From Brachybacterium sp. YJGR34 (GTDB lineage Bacteria; Actinomycetota; Actinomycetes; Actinomycetales; Dermabacteraceae): a DNA stretch of 64,000 nt. Each line of letters starts with the position of its first letter. Positions within the stretch are counted from its first letter, which is position 1. Below, in pieces: positions 32,145-40,654 of the stretch. The notes under the pieces were generated by a model. That model ran no database searches, was not told where the DNA came from, and was given only the letters and a program-made list of their open reading frames with translations. The translations under genes were made by a program, and so were the position numbers. The stretch covers positions 1 to 64,000 of the forward strand of contig NZ_PNFB01000009.1 of the NCBI RefSeq assembly GCF_003347015.1. Reading direction: 5' to 3'.

Positions 32145-32574
32145 CCGGGGCGTCCGGCCCCTCCAGCAGCGCGAGGATCTCGGCCCGCTCGAAGTACTGC
32201 GCGGTCTCCCGTGCGCTGGGTGTGCCCGCCTGCGGATCCGCCCCGGCCGCGAGCAGCGCCGCGGCCACGTCGGTGTATCCCTTGAAGGCGGCACCGGCCA
32301 GCGGGGTCTGACCGCGGTCGTTGGCGAGGTCGACATCGGCCCCGCGGTCCGCGAGGGCCCGCACCAGGTCCGCGTGCCCGTGATATGCGGCGAGCATGAG
32401 CGGGGTGTTCCCCGCCCCGTCGCGGAGGTTCACGGGGGCGCCCTGGTCCACGAGCCCCAGCAGAGTGGTGGAGTCGCCCTGCCGGGCGGCGTCGAGCAGG
32501 CTGTTCGCCAGGGCGATCAGGGCCTCGTCCTCGGAGGCCTCGGCGGGATGGTCGGCAGTCGCGTCGTCGTTCAC
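32137..32574 (-). CDS. Ankyrin-repeat protein
   Basis: A 145-residue protein made of about three ankyrin repeats: SLLDAARQGDSTTLLGLVDQGAPVNLRDGAGNTPLMLAAYHGHADLVRALADRGADVDLANDRGQTPLAGAAFKGYTDVAAALLAAGAD. The repeats bind other proteins; partner unknown. It has no signal peptide. GTG 32574 is preceded by TACCCT at 6 nt, a leaderless GTG start. Confidence 0.88.
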   Translation of the reverse strand: MNDDATADHPAEASEDEALIALANSLLDAARQGDSTTLLGLVDQGAPVNLRDGAGNTPLMLAAYHGHADLVRALADRGADVDLANDRGQTPLAGAAFKGYTDVAAALLAAGADPQAGTPSARETAQYFERAEILALLEGPDAPGA

Positions 32575-32580
32575 GGCACC

Positions 32581-32586
32581 AGGGTA
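32581..32586 (-). promoter_or_regulatory. -10 box of a leaderless promoter for the ankyrin gene
   Basis: TACCCT on the minus strand is 6 nt before GTG 32574. Confidence 0.45.
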
Positions 32587-32593
32587 GCGACCC

Positions 32594-34666
32594 TCAGGCC
32601 ACGAGCAGCTGGGCGAGGGCCGGCCAGATCAGCAGCAGCACGCCGATCGCGGCGCCCAGCAGGTCGGCGGCGCGCAGGGGGCTGGGCTCCGCCCAGGTGC
32701 GATGGTGGGCGGTCGCGAAGCCGCGGGAGTCCATCGCCAGCGCCTGCTGCTCGGCGCCGCGCAGGGTGTCCACGAGCAGGGCGAGAGTGGCGCCGGCCAG
32801 CAGACGCGGGGAGCGTGCGGTGCCGAGCCCGCGCCGGACCCGGGTGCTGGTGATGGTCTCCCACTGCCGGCCCAGGTGCCCCACCCGCACCAGCGCGATG
32901 ACCGAGGCGGCCACGGGACGGGCGGGCAGGTGCAGACGCTGCCCGAGCGCGTCCCCGAGCGGGGTGGGCCGCACGCTGCCCAGGGCCAGCACCCCGGGCG
33001 CCACGAAAGCGGTGACCCGCGCCGCCTCCTGCAGGCCCAGCATCCACGCCGCGCCGGAGAGGGCCGGGGCCTCGCCGAGCAGCGCGGTGGTCCAGGCCAG
33101 TCCCGCGGCGGAGAGCAGGATCGGCATCATGCGCAGCGCCCCGCCGCGCAGCGTGCGCACCGCGAGCGGCGCCAGCAGCGCCGTCGGCAGGAGCGCCAGC
33201 AGCCCGCCCTGCCAGCTCTGCACCGCGAAGGAGCCGATCGCCGCCAGGATCCCGATCAGGCAGAGCGTCAGGGGGTTCAGGGCGTCGGCGGGCAGACGCC
33301 GGGGCCGCGGGGCGGGCGGCGGGTCCGAGGGCGGCAGCTCGACGCGATGGTCCGCCGCGGCGACGAGGACCGGATCGTGGCTCGCGACCAGCACCGCGGC
33401 GCCGCGGTCCCGTGCCTCCAGCAGCAGCTCGAGCACGTCGTCGCGGCGCCGGGCGTCCAGTCCCACGGTGGGCTCGTCGAGGACGAGCAGCGCGGGGTCC
33501 TGGGCGAGCGCGGCGGCGATCGCGGTGCGGCGCTGCTCGCCGCCGGAGAGCCGGTGGGGATGCGCCCCCGCGAGCTGCGCGAGGCCGGCGCGCTCGAGCA
33601 GCGCCTCGGCGCGCTCGGGATCGTCGGCCCATGGGGAGGCCAGCAGCTCCTCGCGCACGGTCGCGGCGACGAAGGAGTGCTCGGGGTTCTGCGGCACGGC
33701 GGCGATCCGTGCCCCCTCGGGTCGCCGCACGGTGCCGATGTCCGGCTCCCCGGGTCCCAGCAGCGTGTGCAGGACGGTGGTCTTCCCCGCCCCGCTGGGC
33801 CCCGTGAGGACGGTGAGCCGCCCGGTGCGGACCTCGAGCTCGAGGTCCCGCAGCCCCCGCGAGGGGACGCTCACCCCGTGCAGCGCGGCGATCACCGGTG
33901 CCGGCCCGTCCACCGGTCCCTGGTGCCGTCCGCGATCCTCGATGACCCCCTCCTGCACCAGCAGCGCTCGCTGGTCGCGCAGCACCTCCCGCGGCGGTCC
34001 GTCGGCGAGGATCCGCGCCTGCGGCCCCAGCACCACCAGACGGTCCATCTCCTCCAGCCAGGGCTCGATCCGGTGCTCGGCGAGGACCAGGGTGCGGCCC
34101 TCGGCGGCCTCGAGCACCGCCGCGCGGACCTGCGCGGCGGTGGCGGCATCGAGCATGCTGGTGGGTTCGTCGAGCAGCAGCAGGTCCGGGCCGAGGGCGA
34201 GCGATCCGGCGAGGGCGAGGCGCTGCTGCTGGCCGCCGGAGGCGTCGAGCGGAGCGCGGTCCGGTGCGAGGTCCACCCGGGCGGCGGCGAGGGCCTCCGC
34301 GGCCCGGGCGCGGATCACGGGGACGGGCAGCGCCGCGTTCTCGGGCCCGAAGGCGGCGTCCCGGGCGACGGTCGCCGCGACCAGGGCATGGGAGGGGGTC
34401 TGCAGCAGCAGGCCGCGCTCACCGGGCCGCTCCGGGGGCGGGAGCAGCCCCGCGCCCTCGCCGTCCTCGGGATCGAGGAGGCCGGCGAGGGCGCGCAGCA
34501 CGGTGGACTTCCCGCTGCCGCTGGCCCCGGCCAGCAGCACCTTCTGCCCGGCGGGGACCTCGAGGTCCAGGCCCGCGATCGTCGGGGTGCTGCGGGTCAG
34601 GGGGCGCCAGCTGAGCCCCTCGAGCGCGGGAGGCAGGTCAGGCCTCCGCGACGCGCGCGTGGTCAC
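32594..34666 (-). CDS. ECF importer: two ATPase domains fused to the T component (YkoDC)
   Basis: A 690-residue fusion of three parts: ATPase 1 (Walker A AGASGSGKST near residue 45, ASGGQQQR, LLLLDEPTSMLD), ATPase 2 (TGPSGAGKTT near 295, LSGGEQRR, LLVLDEPTVGLD) and a C-terminal EcfT-type membrane domain from about residue 440 with LALLPTALLAPLAVRTLRGG and an Ala-rich late loop. In Bacillus these are the separate YkoD and YkoC. With the YkoE-type S component upstream they form a vitamin importer. GTG 34666 lies inside the ykoE frame, overlapping it by 29 nt. The TPP riboswitch before ykoE points to thiamine or HMP as cargo. Confidence 0.88.
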   Translation of the reverse strand: MTTRASRRPDLPPALEGLSWRPLTRSTPTIAGLDLEVPAGQKVLLAGASGSGKSTVLRALAGLLDPEDGEGAGLLPPPERPGERGLLLQTPSHALVAATVARDAAFGPENAALPVPVIRARAAEALAAARVDLAPDRAPLDASGGQQQRLALAGSLALGPDLLLLDEPTSMLDAATAAQVRAAVLEAAEGRTLVLAEHRIEPWLEEMDRLVVLGPQARILADGPPREVLRDQRALLVQEGVIEDRGRHQGPVDGPAPVIAALHGVSVPSRGLRDLELEVRTGRLTVLTGPSGAGKTTVLHTLLGPGEPDIGTVRRPEGARIAAVPQNPEHSFVAATVREELLASPWADDPERAEALLERAGLAQLAGAHPHRLSGGEQRRTAIAAALAQDPALLVLDEPTVGLDARRRDDVLELLLEARDRGAAVLVASHDPVLVAAADHRVELPPSDPPPAPRPRRLPADALNPLTLCLIGILAAIGSFAVQSWQGGLLALLPTALLAPLAVRTLRGGALRMMPILLSAAGLAWTTALLGEAPALSGAAWMLGLQEAARVTAFVAPGVLALGSVRPTPLGDALGQRLHLPARPVAASVIALVRVGHLGRQWETITSTRVRRGLGTARSPRLLAGATLALLVDTLRGAEQQALAMDSRGFATAHHRTWAEPSPLRAADLLGAAIGVLLLIWPALAQLLVA

Positions 34667-35219
34667 GGCCGGCGGCCAGGGAGTCCACGGCCCCGGTGGC
34701 GACCAGGGCTCGCATGGCCGCCCAGCCCAGCACCCCGCACAGCAGGGCTCCGGAGAGGACGAAGAAGACCAGCATCATGCCGGAGAACGGCCAGCTCATC
34801 GCCGGGTAGTAGGCGATCTTCTCCCAGCCCCACTCGAGCACCGCGGAGAGCATGCCGCCGAGGATCGCGACCGGCAGGGTGAAGCGCCGGTAGCGGGTCA
34901 GCAGGAAGGCCAGCTCGACGCCGCCGCCCTGCATCAGGCCGGAGACCGCGGTGCCCCAGCCCCACTGGCTGCCCAGCAGCATCGAGACCACCGCGGCGAT
35001 CATCTCCGCCAGCAGCGCGGCGCCGGGCCGGCGCACGATGAGGCCCGCGAGCATCGCCGGCAGGAACCAGATCCCCGCCAGCAGCCCCTCGGCCGGTTTG
35101 AACGCCGCCGTGAGCGGACCGATGAGGGTGTACAGCTGCCCGTACCCCAGGAACGCGACCCCGAAGGCCGCTCCGATCAGGACGGTGACCAGAAGATCGA
35201 CCGTGCGCAGTCGTGCCAT
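34638..35219 (-). CDS. ykoE: ECF importer S component, YkoE family
   Basis: The substrate-binding membrane subunit (193 residues) of a thiamine-related ECF importer. LLVTVLIGAAFGVAFLGYGQLYTLIGPLTAAFKPAEGLLAGIWFLPAMLAGLIVRRPGAAL is the YkoE signature; WGWGTAVSGLMQGGGVELAFLLTRYRR and the GWEKIAYYP segment follow, with about six membrane segments. ATG 35219 has AAGGAG-type bases (GAAGGAGAAGTG) upstream. A TPP riboswitch lies 66 nt before the start. Confidence 0.92.
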   Translation of the reverse strand: MARLRTVDLLVTVLIGAAFGVAFLGYGQLYTLIGPLTAAFKPAEGLLAGIWFLPAMLAGLIVRRPGAALLAEMIAAVVSMLLGSQWGWGTAVSGLMQGGGVELAFLLTRYRRFTLPVAILGGMLSAVLEWGWEKIAYYPAMSWPFSGMMLVFFVLSGALLCGVLGWAAMRALVATGAVDSLAAGRDHARVAEA

Positions 35220-35285
35220 CACTTCTCCTTCCTCCTGCGGAAGGGGCGGCCGGTGCCTCGTTCGCGAAGGCGCCGCCCGGATATC

Positions 35286-35373
35286 CCGACTCCCTACGCC
35301 GGTACGGACCGGATCAGGTTCGAGGGTCTGCGCCGTGCGCACTCTCAGCACCGCGGTGGTGCTCCCCTGTCAG
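35286..35373 (-). promoter_or_regulatory. TPP riboswitch of the ykoE-ykoDC operon
   Basis: On the minus strand the THI blocks appear in order: GGGGAGC, GCTGAGAGTG, ACCCTCGAACCTGAT, the hairpin CCGGTCCGTACCGG, and CGTAGGGA. The P1 stem is CTGAC (35373-35369) with GTCGG (35290-35286), one G-U pair. The P2 side arm is longer than in the thiD riboswitch. The aptamer ends 66 nt before ATG 35219, leaving room for an expression platform; I see no clear terminator with a U-tract. Confidence 0.93.
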
Positions 35374-35387
35374 CGGATGACCACGGA

Positions 35388-35393
35388 AGTCTA
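35388..35393 (-). promoter_or_regulatory. -10 box upstream of the ykoE riboswitch
   Basis: TAGACT on the minus strand would start RNA about 8 nt before the P1 stem. It lies just before the stop of the upstream PH-domain gene. Confidence 0.4.
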
Positions 35394-35399
35394 CCCCGC

Positions 35400-35966
35400 T
35401 CAGCGCCGCGAGCGGATCGCCTGGTCCACTGCTGCGGCGGTCGCCTCGGGGTCGACGGGGGACAGGAGGTAGCAGGTCGACCCGCGGCCGATGATCTCGA
35501 CCATGGTGCCGGGCCGCGTCACCAGCGACCGGTAGGGCTGCTGCGGATCGCTCGGGGAGTAGATCTTCCGCGAGCCGACGGGACGCAGGTCCTCGGCCCC
35601 GGCGCTCATCGCCCGGGTACGACGCCAGCCGTATCCGCCGAGGGTCGCGCCCACGCGCTCGCCGGGCAGCTCCCGCAGCTGGACGGTGCGGAAGTCGGCC
35701 AGCGGCCACGGGCGGCGCGGCAGGAAGCCGCCGAGGCTCACGGTGACGCCGTGGGCGTCGACGATGAACCGCGTCCACAGCAGCATCCAGGTCCACAGCG
35801 CGATCCCGCCGAAGAGCGCCGCCACCCCGAGGGTCGTGATCGGCGTGGCGCGCTGCGCCATGATCACGGTGAGGACCGCCCCGACCACCAGGGTGATCCC
35901 GATCCGCGTCCACCCCACGGCCGAGGGCCGCGTCGCGCCGACGTAGAACGGCGGATCGGGCCTCAC
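35400..35966 (-). CDS. Membrane protein with bacterial PH domain
   Basis: A 188-residue protein with two membrane helices near the N-terminus (IGITLVVGAVLTVIMA and TLGVAALFGGIALWTWMLLW) followed by a bPH2-type beta domain (TRFIVDAHGVTVSLGGFLPRRPWPLADFRTVQLREL) and a cytoplasmic end. Function unknown. GTG 35966 overlaps the stop of the M13 peptidase gene (GTGA), so the two are translated together. An in-frame reading further upstream is only the shadow of that gene. Confidence 0.75.
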   Translation of the reverse strand: MRPDPPFYVGATRPSAVGWTRIGITLVVGAVLTVIMAQRATPITTLGVAALFGGIALWTWMLLWTRFIVDAHGVTVSLGGFLPRRPWPLADFRTVQLRELPGERVGATLGGYGWRRTRAMSAGAEDLRPVGSRKIYSPSDPQQPYRSLVTRPGTMVEIIGRGSTCYLLSPVDPEATAAAVDQAIRSRR

Positions 35967-37984
35967 CAGATGCTCACCCGCTCCTCGGGGGCGCGCCACA
36001 TGCCGTCGCCCTCGACCACGCCGAAGGCGGTGTGGAACTCCTCGAGGTGGCCGGCGACGGTGTTGCAGCGGAACTCCATCGGCGCGTGCGGGTCGATGGC
36101 GAGGCGGCGGACCGACTCCTGGTCGCGGTGACGGCCCCGCCACACCGCCGCCCAGGACAGGAACACGCGCTGCAGACCGGTGAAGCCGTCGAGCTCCTCC
36201 TCCAGCTCCTGCGCGGAGCGGCTGGCACGGTAGGCCTTCACCGCGATCGAGAGACCGCCCAGGTCGCCGATGTTCTCGCCGATGGTGAGGGCGCCGTTGA
36301 CGTGGTGGCTCTCGTCGAGCTCCCGCGGGGTCAGGGCGGAGTACTGCTCGATGAGTGCGGCGGTGCGCTCCTCGAAGGCGGCGCGGTCCTCGGGCGTCCA
36401 CCAGGAGACGAGATTGCCGTCCCCGTCGTACTTCGAGCCCTGGTCGTCGAAGCCGTGGCCGACCTCGTGGCCGATCACCGCGCCGATCCCGCCGAAGTTC
36501 ACGGCGTCGTCCGCCTCCGCGTCGAAGAACGGCGGCTGCAGGATCGCGGCGGGGAAGACGATCTCGTTGCGGCCGGGGTTGTAGTACGCGTTGACCGTCT
36601 GCGGGGTCATGTGCCACTCGAACTCGTCGATCGGACCGCCCACCTTGGCGTACTCGAAGTCCGCCTCGAAGCGTCGGGAGGCGCGGACGGTGGCCACCAG
36701 GTCGCCGGGGACGATCTCGAGCCCCTCGTAGCTGCGCCACCGGTCCGGGTAGCCGATCTTCGGGGTGAACTTCTCGAGCTTGGCCAGGGCCTTCTCGCGG
36801 GTGGCGGGCGTCATCCACTCCAGCTCGGAGATCGACGTGCGGTAGGCGTCCATGAGCGCGTCGACCAGGGCGGTCATGCGCTCCTTGTGGGAAGCCGGGA
36901 AGTGGCGCTCCACGTACACCCGGCCCAGATCGAAGCCGACCACCCCTTCGACGAAGCCCACGCCGCGCTTCCAGCGCTCGCGCAGCTCCTCGGCGCCGGA
37001 GAGCACCGTGCCGGAGAAGGCGAAGTCCTCCTCCACCAGCGCGGCCGGGAGGTAGGGGGCGTAGGAGGAGACCGCGTGCAGCGCGAGCCACGCCCGCAGC
37101 ACCGAGAGGTCCTCGGCGGCGAGCAGCTCCGCCGCCGCCGGCACGAACTCGGGCTGGCTCACGGAGACCACCTCGAGGGCGGCCGACGGGGCACCGGTGC
37201 CCTCGGCGAAGGCGTCCCAGTCGAAGGAGGGCGCGAGGTCGCGGAGCTGGGCGGCGTCCATCGGGTTGTAGGACTTCTCGCGGTCGCGCAGGCGGACCAC
37301 ATCCACGTGGCACGCGGCCAGACGGGTCTCGAAGTCCATCACGAGCCGGCCGATCTCCGCGGCGTCGCCCGCGGGCAGCCCCGCACGGCCCGGGAGCTCG
37401 GCGAGGCGGGCGAGGTTCGCCAGATGCGTCGTGTACGCCTCGCGGATCGCGGCGTAGCTCTCCTCGCGGTAGTAGGACTCGTCCGGCAGGCCCAGCCCGC
37501 CCTGGTGCAGCTTGACCTGGTAGCTCGTGGAGTCGTGGTCATCGGTCCACACGTACGGCAGCAGGACCGAGGCGCCGGAGTCGGGCGTGGCCATGACGCG
37601 GGTGATCGCCGCGAGGTCCGCGGCGCCGGTGATGGAGCCCAGCAGGTCCTCGAGCACGCCCAGCCCGGCCTCCTCGATGGCGTCCTCGTCCATGAACATC
37701 CGGTACAGGACGCCGATGCGGGCACGGTCGGTGCTCGGCTCGGCATCGGCCGCGCCCTCCGCCTCGGCCGCCGCCTCCTCGACGATCTCCCGCACCCGCT
37801 CCTCGGAGAGGTCCCGCAGCGCGTGGAAGGCGCCGTCGCTCGACCGGTCCGCGGGCATCTCGTGCTCGGTCAGCCAGCGTCCGTTGACGTGGCCGAACAG
37901 ATCGTCCTGCAGGCGGGTCGCGGGGTCCGCGTGGTCCAGGACCAGGCCGGAGGGGCGCACAGCGGGGGTGGGGTCAGCGGTCAT
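35963..37984 (-). CDS. pepO: M13-family zinc metallopeptidase (PepO)
   Basis: A neprilysin-type endopeptidase of 673 residues that cuts small peptides. The zinc site is VIGHEVGHGFDDQGSKYDGDGNL (HExxH near residue 504), followed by the third ligand region GENIGDLGGLSIA; NAYYNPGRNEIVFPAAILQPPFF and the C-terminal PMEFRCNTVAGHLEEFHTAFGV are family landmarks. No signal peptide is present, so it is likely cytoplasmic. ATG 37984 has AGGAG 6 nt upstream. Confidence 0.94.
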   Translation of the reverse strand: MTADPTPAVRPSGLVLDHADPATRLQDDLFGHVNGRWLTEHEMPADRSSDGAFHALRDLSEERVREIVEEAAAEAEGAADAEPSTDRARIGVLYRMFMDEDAIEEAGLGVLEDLLGSITGAADLAAITRVMATPDSGASVLLPYVWTDDHDSTSYQVKLHQGGLGLPDESYYREESYAAIREAYTTHLANLARLAELPGRAGLPAGDAAEIGRLVMDFETRLAACHVDVVRLRDREKSYNPMDAAQLRDLAPSFDWDAFAEGTGAPSAALEVVSVSQPEFVPAAAELLAAEDLSVLRAWLALHAVSSYAPYLPAALVEEDFAFSGTVLSGAEELRERWKRGVGFVEGVVGFDLGRVYVERHFPASHKERMTALVDALMDAYRTSISELEWMTPATREKALAKLEKFTPKIGYPDRWRSYEGLEIVPGDLVATVRASRRFEADFEYAKVGGPIDEFEWHMTPQTVNAYYNPGRNEIVFPAAILQPPFFDAEADDAVNFGGIGAVIGHEVGHGFDDQGSKYDGDGNLVSWWTPEDRAAFEERTAALIEQYSALTPRELDESHHVNGALTIGENIGDLGGLSIAVKAYRASRSAQELEEELDGFTGLQRVFLSWAAVWRGRHRDQESVRRLAIDPHAPMEFRCNTVAGHLEEFHTAFGVVEGDGMWRAPEERVSIW

Positions 37985-38021
37985 CGTCGGCTCCTGACAG
38001 TGGGGGTGGGTGGTGGTGGGC

Positions 38022-38816
38022 TCAGAGCGAGATGAGACCCAGGGAGGCGAGGGCCAGGGTGAGCAGGCCCAGGGCGAGCGGGGCATAGGCCCAGGGGCTC
38101 CTCGAGCGCTCGGCCGGGGCGCGGCGCTGGAGGACGAGGGTGGACAGGCCGCTGCCCACGGAGAGCACCGCGGTGCCGATCACGAGGACGGGCGAGAGGA
38201 TCACCAGGACGGTCGCGCCGACCTGGAAGGCGACGGCGCCGATCACGTCCAGCAGGCGCATCACCACGGTGGAACGGGCGCCGACGCGATGGGCGAGCAG
38301 GGTGCCGATGGCCTCCTCGGACCAGTCACCGGGGCGCGCGATGCGGCGCCGCGTGGCGACGGTCTGGGCGGTGGCCAGGGTCAGCCACACCAGCGCGCAG
38401 CCGGCACCCACCCACACACCGAGCTCCGCGCGGATGTCCCCGGGCCACAGCAGCAGCGCCAGCAGCACGGCGGCGACGCGCAGCAGCTCGTCGACGACGC
38501 TGCGCACCGCCAGCAGGGCGGGGTTCACCGCGAGCTGCGTGCGGGTGCGGGCCACGAACAGGCTCGTGGCGACCAGGGAGGCGAGCTGCGCGGCGCCGAG
38601 CAGGAGACCCAGCAGCAGCGGCACCGGGGTCGAGGGCGCGACGGGCAGGATCGCCAGCAGCAGGAGCACGGCGATCACCGGGATCAGCAGTGCTTGGATC
38701 GACAGGCCCTTGACGAGGTCCCGGACCAGATCGGCGCCGGTGGGCGGATGGTCGTGTCCCGTGTGGTCGTGAGGATCGTCGCAGTGCGGATCGGCCGCCG
38801 CGGGGGTGTCGGTCAT
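38022..38816 (-). CDS. Multi-spanning membrane protein of unknown function
   Basis: I do not recognise the family. The 264-residue protein has a His/Asp-rich N-terminus (residues 10-25: PHCDDPHDHTGHDH), which could bind metal, then six to seven hydrophobic segments such as LLIPVIAVLLLLAILPVAP and WVGAGCALVWLTLATAQTVA. ATG 38816 has AAGGAG 5 nt upstream and TACCCT (38850-38855, minus) as a possible -10. It ends 37 nt before the pepO start on the same strand. Confidence 0.6.
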   Translation of the reverse strand: MTDTPAAADPHCDDPHDHTGHDHPPTGADLVRDLVKGLSIQALLIPVIAVLLLLAILPVAPSTPVPLLLGLLLGAAQLASLVATSLFVARTRTQLAVNPALLAVRSVVDELLRVAAVLLALLLWPGDIRAELGVWVGAGCALVWLTLATAQTVATRRRIARPGDWSEEAIGTLLAHRVGARSTVVMRLLDVIGAVAFQVGATVLVILSPVLVIGTAVLSVGSGLSTLVLQRRAPAERSRSPWAYAPLALGLLTLALASLGLISL

Positions 38817-38906
38817 GGGGCTCCTTCTCGGTCCCCACCAGGGTAGCGGTGTCGGGAGACGTTACTGTCTACGGGGAAGCTTGAGCGCGGGAGGACGGAA
38901 GCGACG

Positions 38907-39959
38907 ATGACGACCGAAGAGGGACTGTCCCCGACGCAGCGCCAGCGCGCCATCGGCGCCGTGGTCGCGGCCGCCGCGGGCGACGCCCTCGGCGCCCCCT
39001 ACGAGTTCCAGGCCCCGGTGGTCGACTCCGAGGACATCGCCATGATCGGCGGCGGCGTGCTCGGCTGGCAGCCGGGGGAGTGGACCGACGAGACGGCGAT
39101 GGCGATCGTGGTGCTGGAGGCCGCGATGACCACCTCGCACCACCATGACCTCAGGATCGAGACGGCGCAGGATCACATCGCCCGCGAGTGGTACTCCTGG
39201 TCGCTGGGCACCCCGGACATCGGCACCCTCACCGCCCATGTGATGCGGCGCGCCGCGGACAGCGCCCGCGAGAGCGGTCACTACGTGCCCCGGGCCCGGG
39301 ACTTCCGCGCCGCCGCCGTGGCCGTGCACGAGGAGCTCCCGGCCAACGCGGGCAACGGCTCCCTGATGCGTGCGCACGTCTCGGTGCTGCCGTACCTGCT
39401 CTCCGCGGAGGACGACGCGGCCGAGGGGATCGACGCCGTGTGCCGTCTGACACATGTGCATCCGGACACCACCGAGGCCTGCATGCTGTGGGGCCTGGCC
39501 GTGCGCCACGCGATCCTCAGCGGCGAGGTCGACGTGCGGGTGGGGCTGCACCGGCTGAGCGACGAGCGCCGCACGCTGTGGACCGAGCGGATCGAGGAGG
39601 CGGAGGCGTCCGCCCCGGTGGCGTTCCGCCGCAACGGCTGGGTGGTCAGCTCCTTCCAGGCCGCCTGGTCGGCGATCACGGCCGCGGGGCCGATCCCGGA
39701 GGGGAAGTTCGACCAGCGCGACGCCCTGGTCTCCACGCTCGAGCTCGGCATCCGCGCCGGCTACGACACGGACACCATCGCCTGCATCGCCGGCTCCCTG
39801 ATGGGCGCGGCGCTGGGCCCCAAGGCGGTGCCGCCAGAGTGGCGGCGCGAGCTGTTCGGCTGGCCGGGCTACGAGGTCGACGAGCTGAAGAAGCTCGCCG
39901 GCCGCGTGGTCGAGCCGATGGTCGCGAGCGGCGAGCCGGGCGCGGGCGAGGCCCGATGA
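38907..39959 (+). CDS. ADP-ribosylglycohydrolase family protein
   Basis: A 350-residue helical protein of the DraG/ARH family, which removes ADP-ribose from proteins or hydrolyses related compounds. GDALGAPYEF (near residue 25), GEWTDETAMAI (metal Asp pair), PANAGNGSLMR and the C-terminal DTDTIACIAGSLMGA are the family metal-binding motifs, all intact. TACTGT at 38863-38868 is a possible -10 with a leader of about 37 nt; a GGAAG lies near ATG 38907. The stop overlaps the next gene (ATGA). Confidence 0.9.
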   Translation: MTTEEGLSPTQRQRAIGAVVAAAAGDALGAPYEFQAPVVDSEDIAMIGGGVLGWQPGEWTDETAMAIVVLEAAMTTSHHHDLRIETAQDHIAREWYSWSLGTPDIGTLTAHVMRRAADSARESGHYVPRARDFRAAAVAVHEELPANAGNGSLMRAHVSVLPYLLSAEDDAAEGIDAVCRLTHVHPDTTEACMLWGLAVRHAILSGEVDVRVGLHRLSDERRTLWTERIEEAEASAPVAFRRNGWVVSSFQAAWSAITAAGPIPEGKFDQRDALVSTLELGIRAGYDTDTIACIAGSLMGAALGPKAVPPEWRRELFGWPGYEVDELKKLAGRVVEPMVASGEPGAGEAR

Positions 39960-40651
39960 GCACGCTGCGGATCGTGTCCTGGAACCTCTGGGAGCTGCGG
40001 GGCGACCTGGCCGCGCTGGTCGAGGCGGTGCAGGACCTTGCCCCCGATGTGCTGCTGGTCCAGGAGGCGCCGCGCCTGGTGCTGCCGACGACGCGCCTGG
40101 CCTGGTTCGCGCGTCAGGTGGGGCTGAGCGTGCTGGTGTCCCACCGGGGGCTCGCGATCCTCGCCACCGAGGCGGTCGCCGCCCAGGTGATCCGGCGGGG
40201 AGCGCATCCGGTCGCCCAGGTGATCACGGACCTGAACGCGACCTATCCCCGCGGTGTCGCCGCGGTGCGCCTGTCCATCCCCGGCGGCGGGGCGGTGGTG
40301 GTCGGTGCGACGCACCTCGCGCTGCAGGAGGGCAACCGCCTCCACCACGCCGAGCACCTGTCGGCGCTGGTGCGCGGGGCGGGGGCTCCGGTGATCCTCG
40401 GCGGGGACCTCAACGAGACGGCCGAGGGCTCCGCCCGGACCTTCCTCGCGCCGCTGCTCACCGATCCGGCCGAGCAGACGGAGCACACCTTCCCCGCCGC
40501 GGCGCCGACCCGCCGGATCGACGCGATCCTCGTGACCGAGGGGATCGCGGTGCGCGGCGCGCGGGCGGTGCGGTCCACCTCCCGGGTGGCCGAGGAGCGG
40601 CTCGCCGGGGCCTCGGACCACCTGCCCACGGTGCTGGACGTCAGCCTCTGA
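39956..40651 (+). CDS. Endonuclease/exonuclease/phosphatase (EEP) family protein
   Basis: A 231-residue metal-dependent phosphoesterase of the EEP fold. MSTLRIVSWNLWELRGD and APDVLLVQEAP give the metal Asn and Glu, GATHLALQEGNRLHHAEHL the middle histidine, VILGGDLNETAEG the Asp/Asn pair, RRIDAILVT and GASDHLPTVLDVSL the final catalytic His. All expected residues are present. Substrate could be nucleic acid, a phosphoinositide-like or a nucleotide; not resolvable. ATG 39956 overlaps the upstream stop, so it is coupled with the ADP-ribosylglycohydrolase. Confidence 0.88.
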   Translation: MSTLRIVSWNLWELRGDLAALVEAVQDLAPDVLLVQEAPRLVLPTTRLAWFARQVGLSVLVSHRGLAILATEAVAAQVIRRGAHPVAQVITDLNATYPRGVAAVRLSIPGGGAVVVGATHLALQEGNRLHHAEHLSALVRGAGAPVILGGDLNETAEGSARTFLAPLLTDPAEQTEHTFPAAAPTRRIDAILVTEGIAVRGARAVRSTSRVAEERLAGASDHLPTVLDVSL

Positions 40652-40654
40652 GAC

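Noticed and set aside
32697-36131. 1144-residue plus-strand frame opposite the ykoDC and ykoE genes and the PH-domain gene
   Set aside because: It crosses several genes and a riboswitch, is Ser/Arg/Ala-rich and has no recognisable domain.
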